Shown here piece after piece: positions 63,493 through 64,000 of a stretch of 64,000 nt of DNA. Location: the NCBI GenBank assembly GCA_009617715.1, contig VTFK01000460.1, positions 1 through 64,000 on the forward strand, given 5' to 3'. Position 1 is the first letter of the stretch, and the number at the start of each line of letters is the position of its first letter. The position numbers and the translations under genes were made by a program. This DNA comes from Plectrocnemia conspersa (Eukaryota > Arthropoda > Insecta > Trichoptera > Polycentropodidae). The notes under the pieces were generated by a model that worked only from the letters and a program-made list of their open reading frames with translations, was not told where the DNA came from and ran no database searches.

Positions 63493-64000
63493 GTCAGTCA
63501 TCGATGACAACCTTTCTATTAATAAATTTTCTCACTAATGATCAATTTGTCATATTATTAACAAACAAACAACAATTTAAAAATACGATGATAATAAAAT
63601 AGTCCATCACAACTTGTAATACGGCAATATTGATCATTTAATTTTCAGGTATTTTTATTTTATTTTATTTATTTTTTTGTGATTTGGTTTATTTATTCAC
63701 ACTTAATCGAGGTTACACTGTAATACTTTATATTAACACAATTTTGATTGTACCTCGATTCACATAAGTACCGATAATTATTTTAATGCTCCGTTAGCAT
63801 GATCATTAACTATGTAATAAATATTGATTACATGTTGAATATGTCAAGTGTTTTTTGTCATATTGTATATGATCTTATGTTTGGTTTCATGCCAAACCGT
63901 TTACAGGAAACCGTAAGTTTGATCTTCTTGCATGATAGTTTAGAAATCAATGTTTAACAAATATCGCTTGAACTAACGCTTTTATATTTGAGTGAAGTAG
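63493..64000 (+). other. Dscam1: Intron at the window end
   Basis: AT-rich. It includes an acceptor-like TTTACAG followed six bases later by GTAAGT (63901-63919), discussed as a possible microexon. No last exon is visible. Confidence 0.6.

Noticed and set aside
63640..63656. TTTTCAG|GTATTT as a zero-length (recursive) splice site.
   Set aside because: The donor half is not GTAAGT-like and the intron is short for recursive splicing; chance is likely in T-rich sequence.

Overview
The window is a large part of one insect gene, Dscam1 (Down syndrome cell adhesion molecule 1), on the + strand in AT-rich DNA. The recognised coding exons run from 8681 to 63492. The signal-peptide exon lies upstream and the final cytoplasmic exon(s) with the stop codon lie downstream, so the gene is open at both ends. 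The encoded order is the Dscam order: nine Ig domains, four FNIII, Ig10, two FNIII, a transmembrane helix and a cytoplasmic tail. Three tandem arrays of mutually exclusive exons plus a transmembrane-exon pair identify pancrustacean Dscam1. I infer an insect but cannot name the order from sequence alone.

Layout. 1-8680 is intron with transposon relics (Tigger/pogo transposase, a non-LTR retrotransposon) and hairpins. 8681-13716 holds the two Ig1 exons; their intron carries a PIF/Harbinger-like MITE and a hAT relic. 14665-18498 is the exon 4 array (first half of Ig2): 12 intact variants and 2 broken ones. 19021-19170 is exon 5. 20238-26688 is the exon 6 array (first half of Ig3): 28 intact variants, one full-length copy with a nonsense codon and one half-length relic. 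29340-30693 holds constitutive exons for the rest of Ig3 through Ig6. 31896-50037 is the exon 9 array (all of Ig7): 34 variants, of which 31 have open frames and 3 carry one-base frameshifts. 51451-56111 encodes Ig8 to FNIII-6. 56668-57092 has the two alternative transmembrane exons. 58595-63492 holds cytoplasmic exons.

How it works. One exon is chosen from each array, so splicing swaps half of Ig2, half of Ig3 and all of Ig7 in the homophilic-binding ectodomain, and picks one of two membrane anchors. Counting only variants with open frames gives 12 x 28 x 31 = 10,416 ectodomains, x 2 anchors. Every exon junction I placed keeps phase: exon 4 variants are phase 1-1, exon 6 variants phase 1-2, exon 9 variants phase 1-1.

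The gene system is known. The features most worth attention here are a GC-richer docking-site candidate before exon 6.1 with complementary selector-like sequences upstream of several exon 6 variants, four consecutive exon 6 variants with GC 5' splice sites, multi-exon tandem units (a 781-bp two-exon unit in exon 9, a three-exon unit in exon 6), variants caught in decay, and a 47-base gap between the transmembrane exons. I saw no wholly new system.
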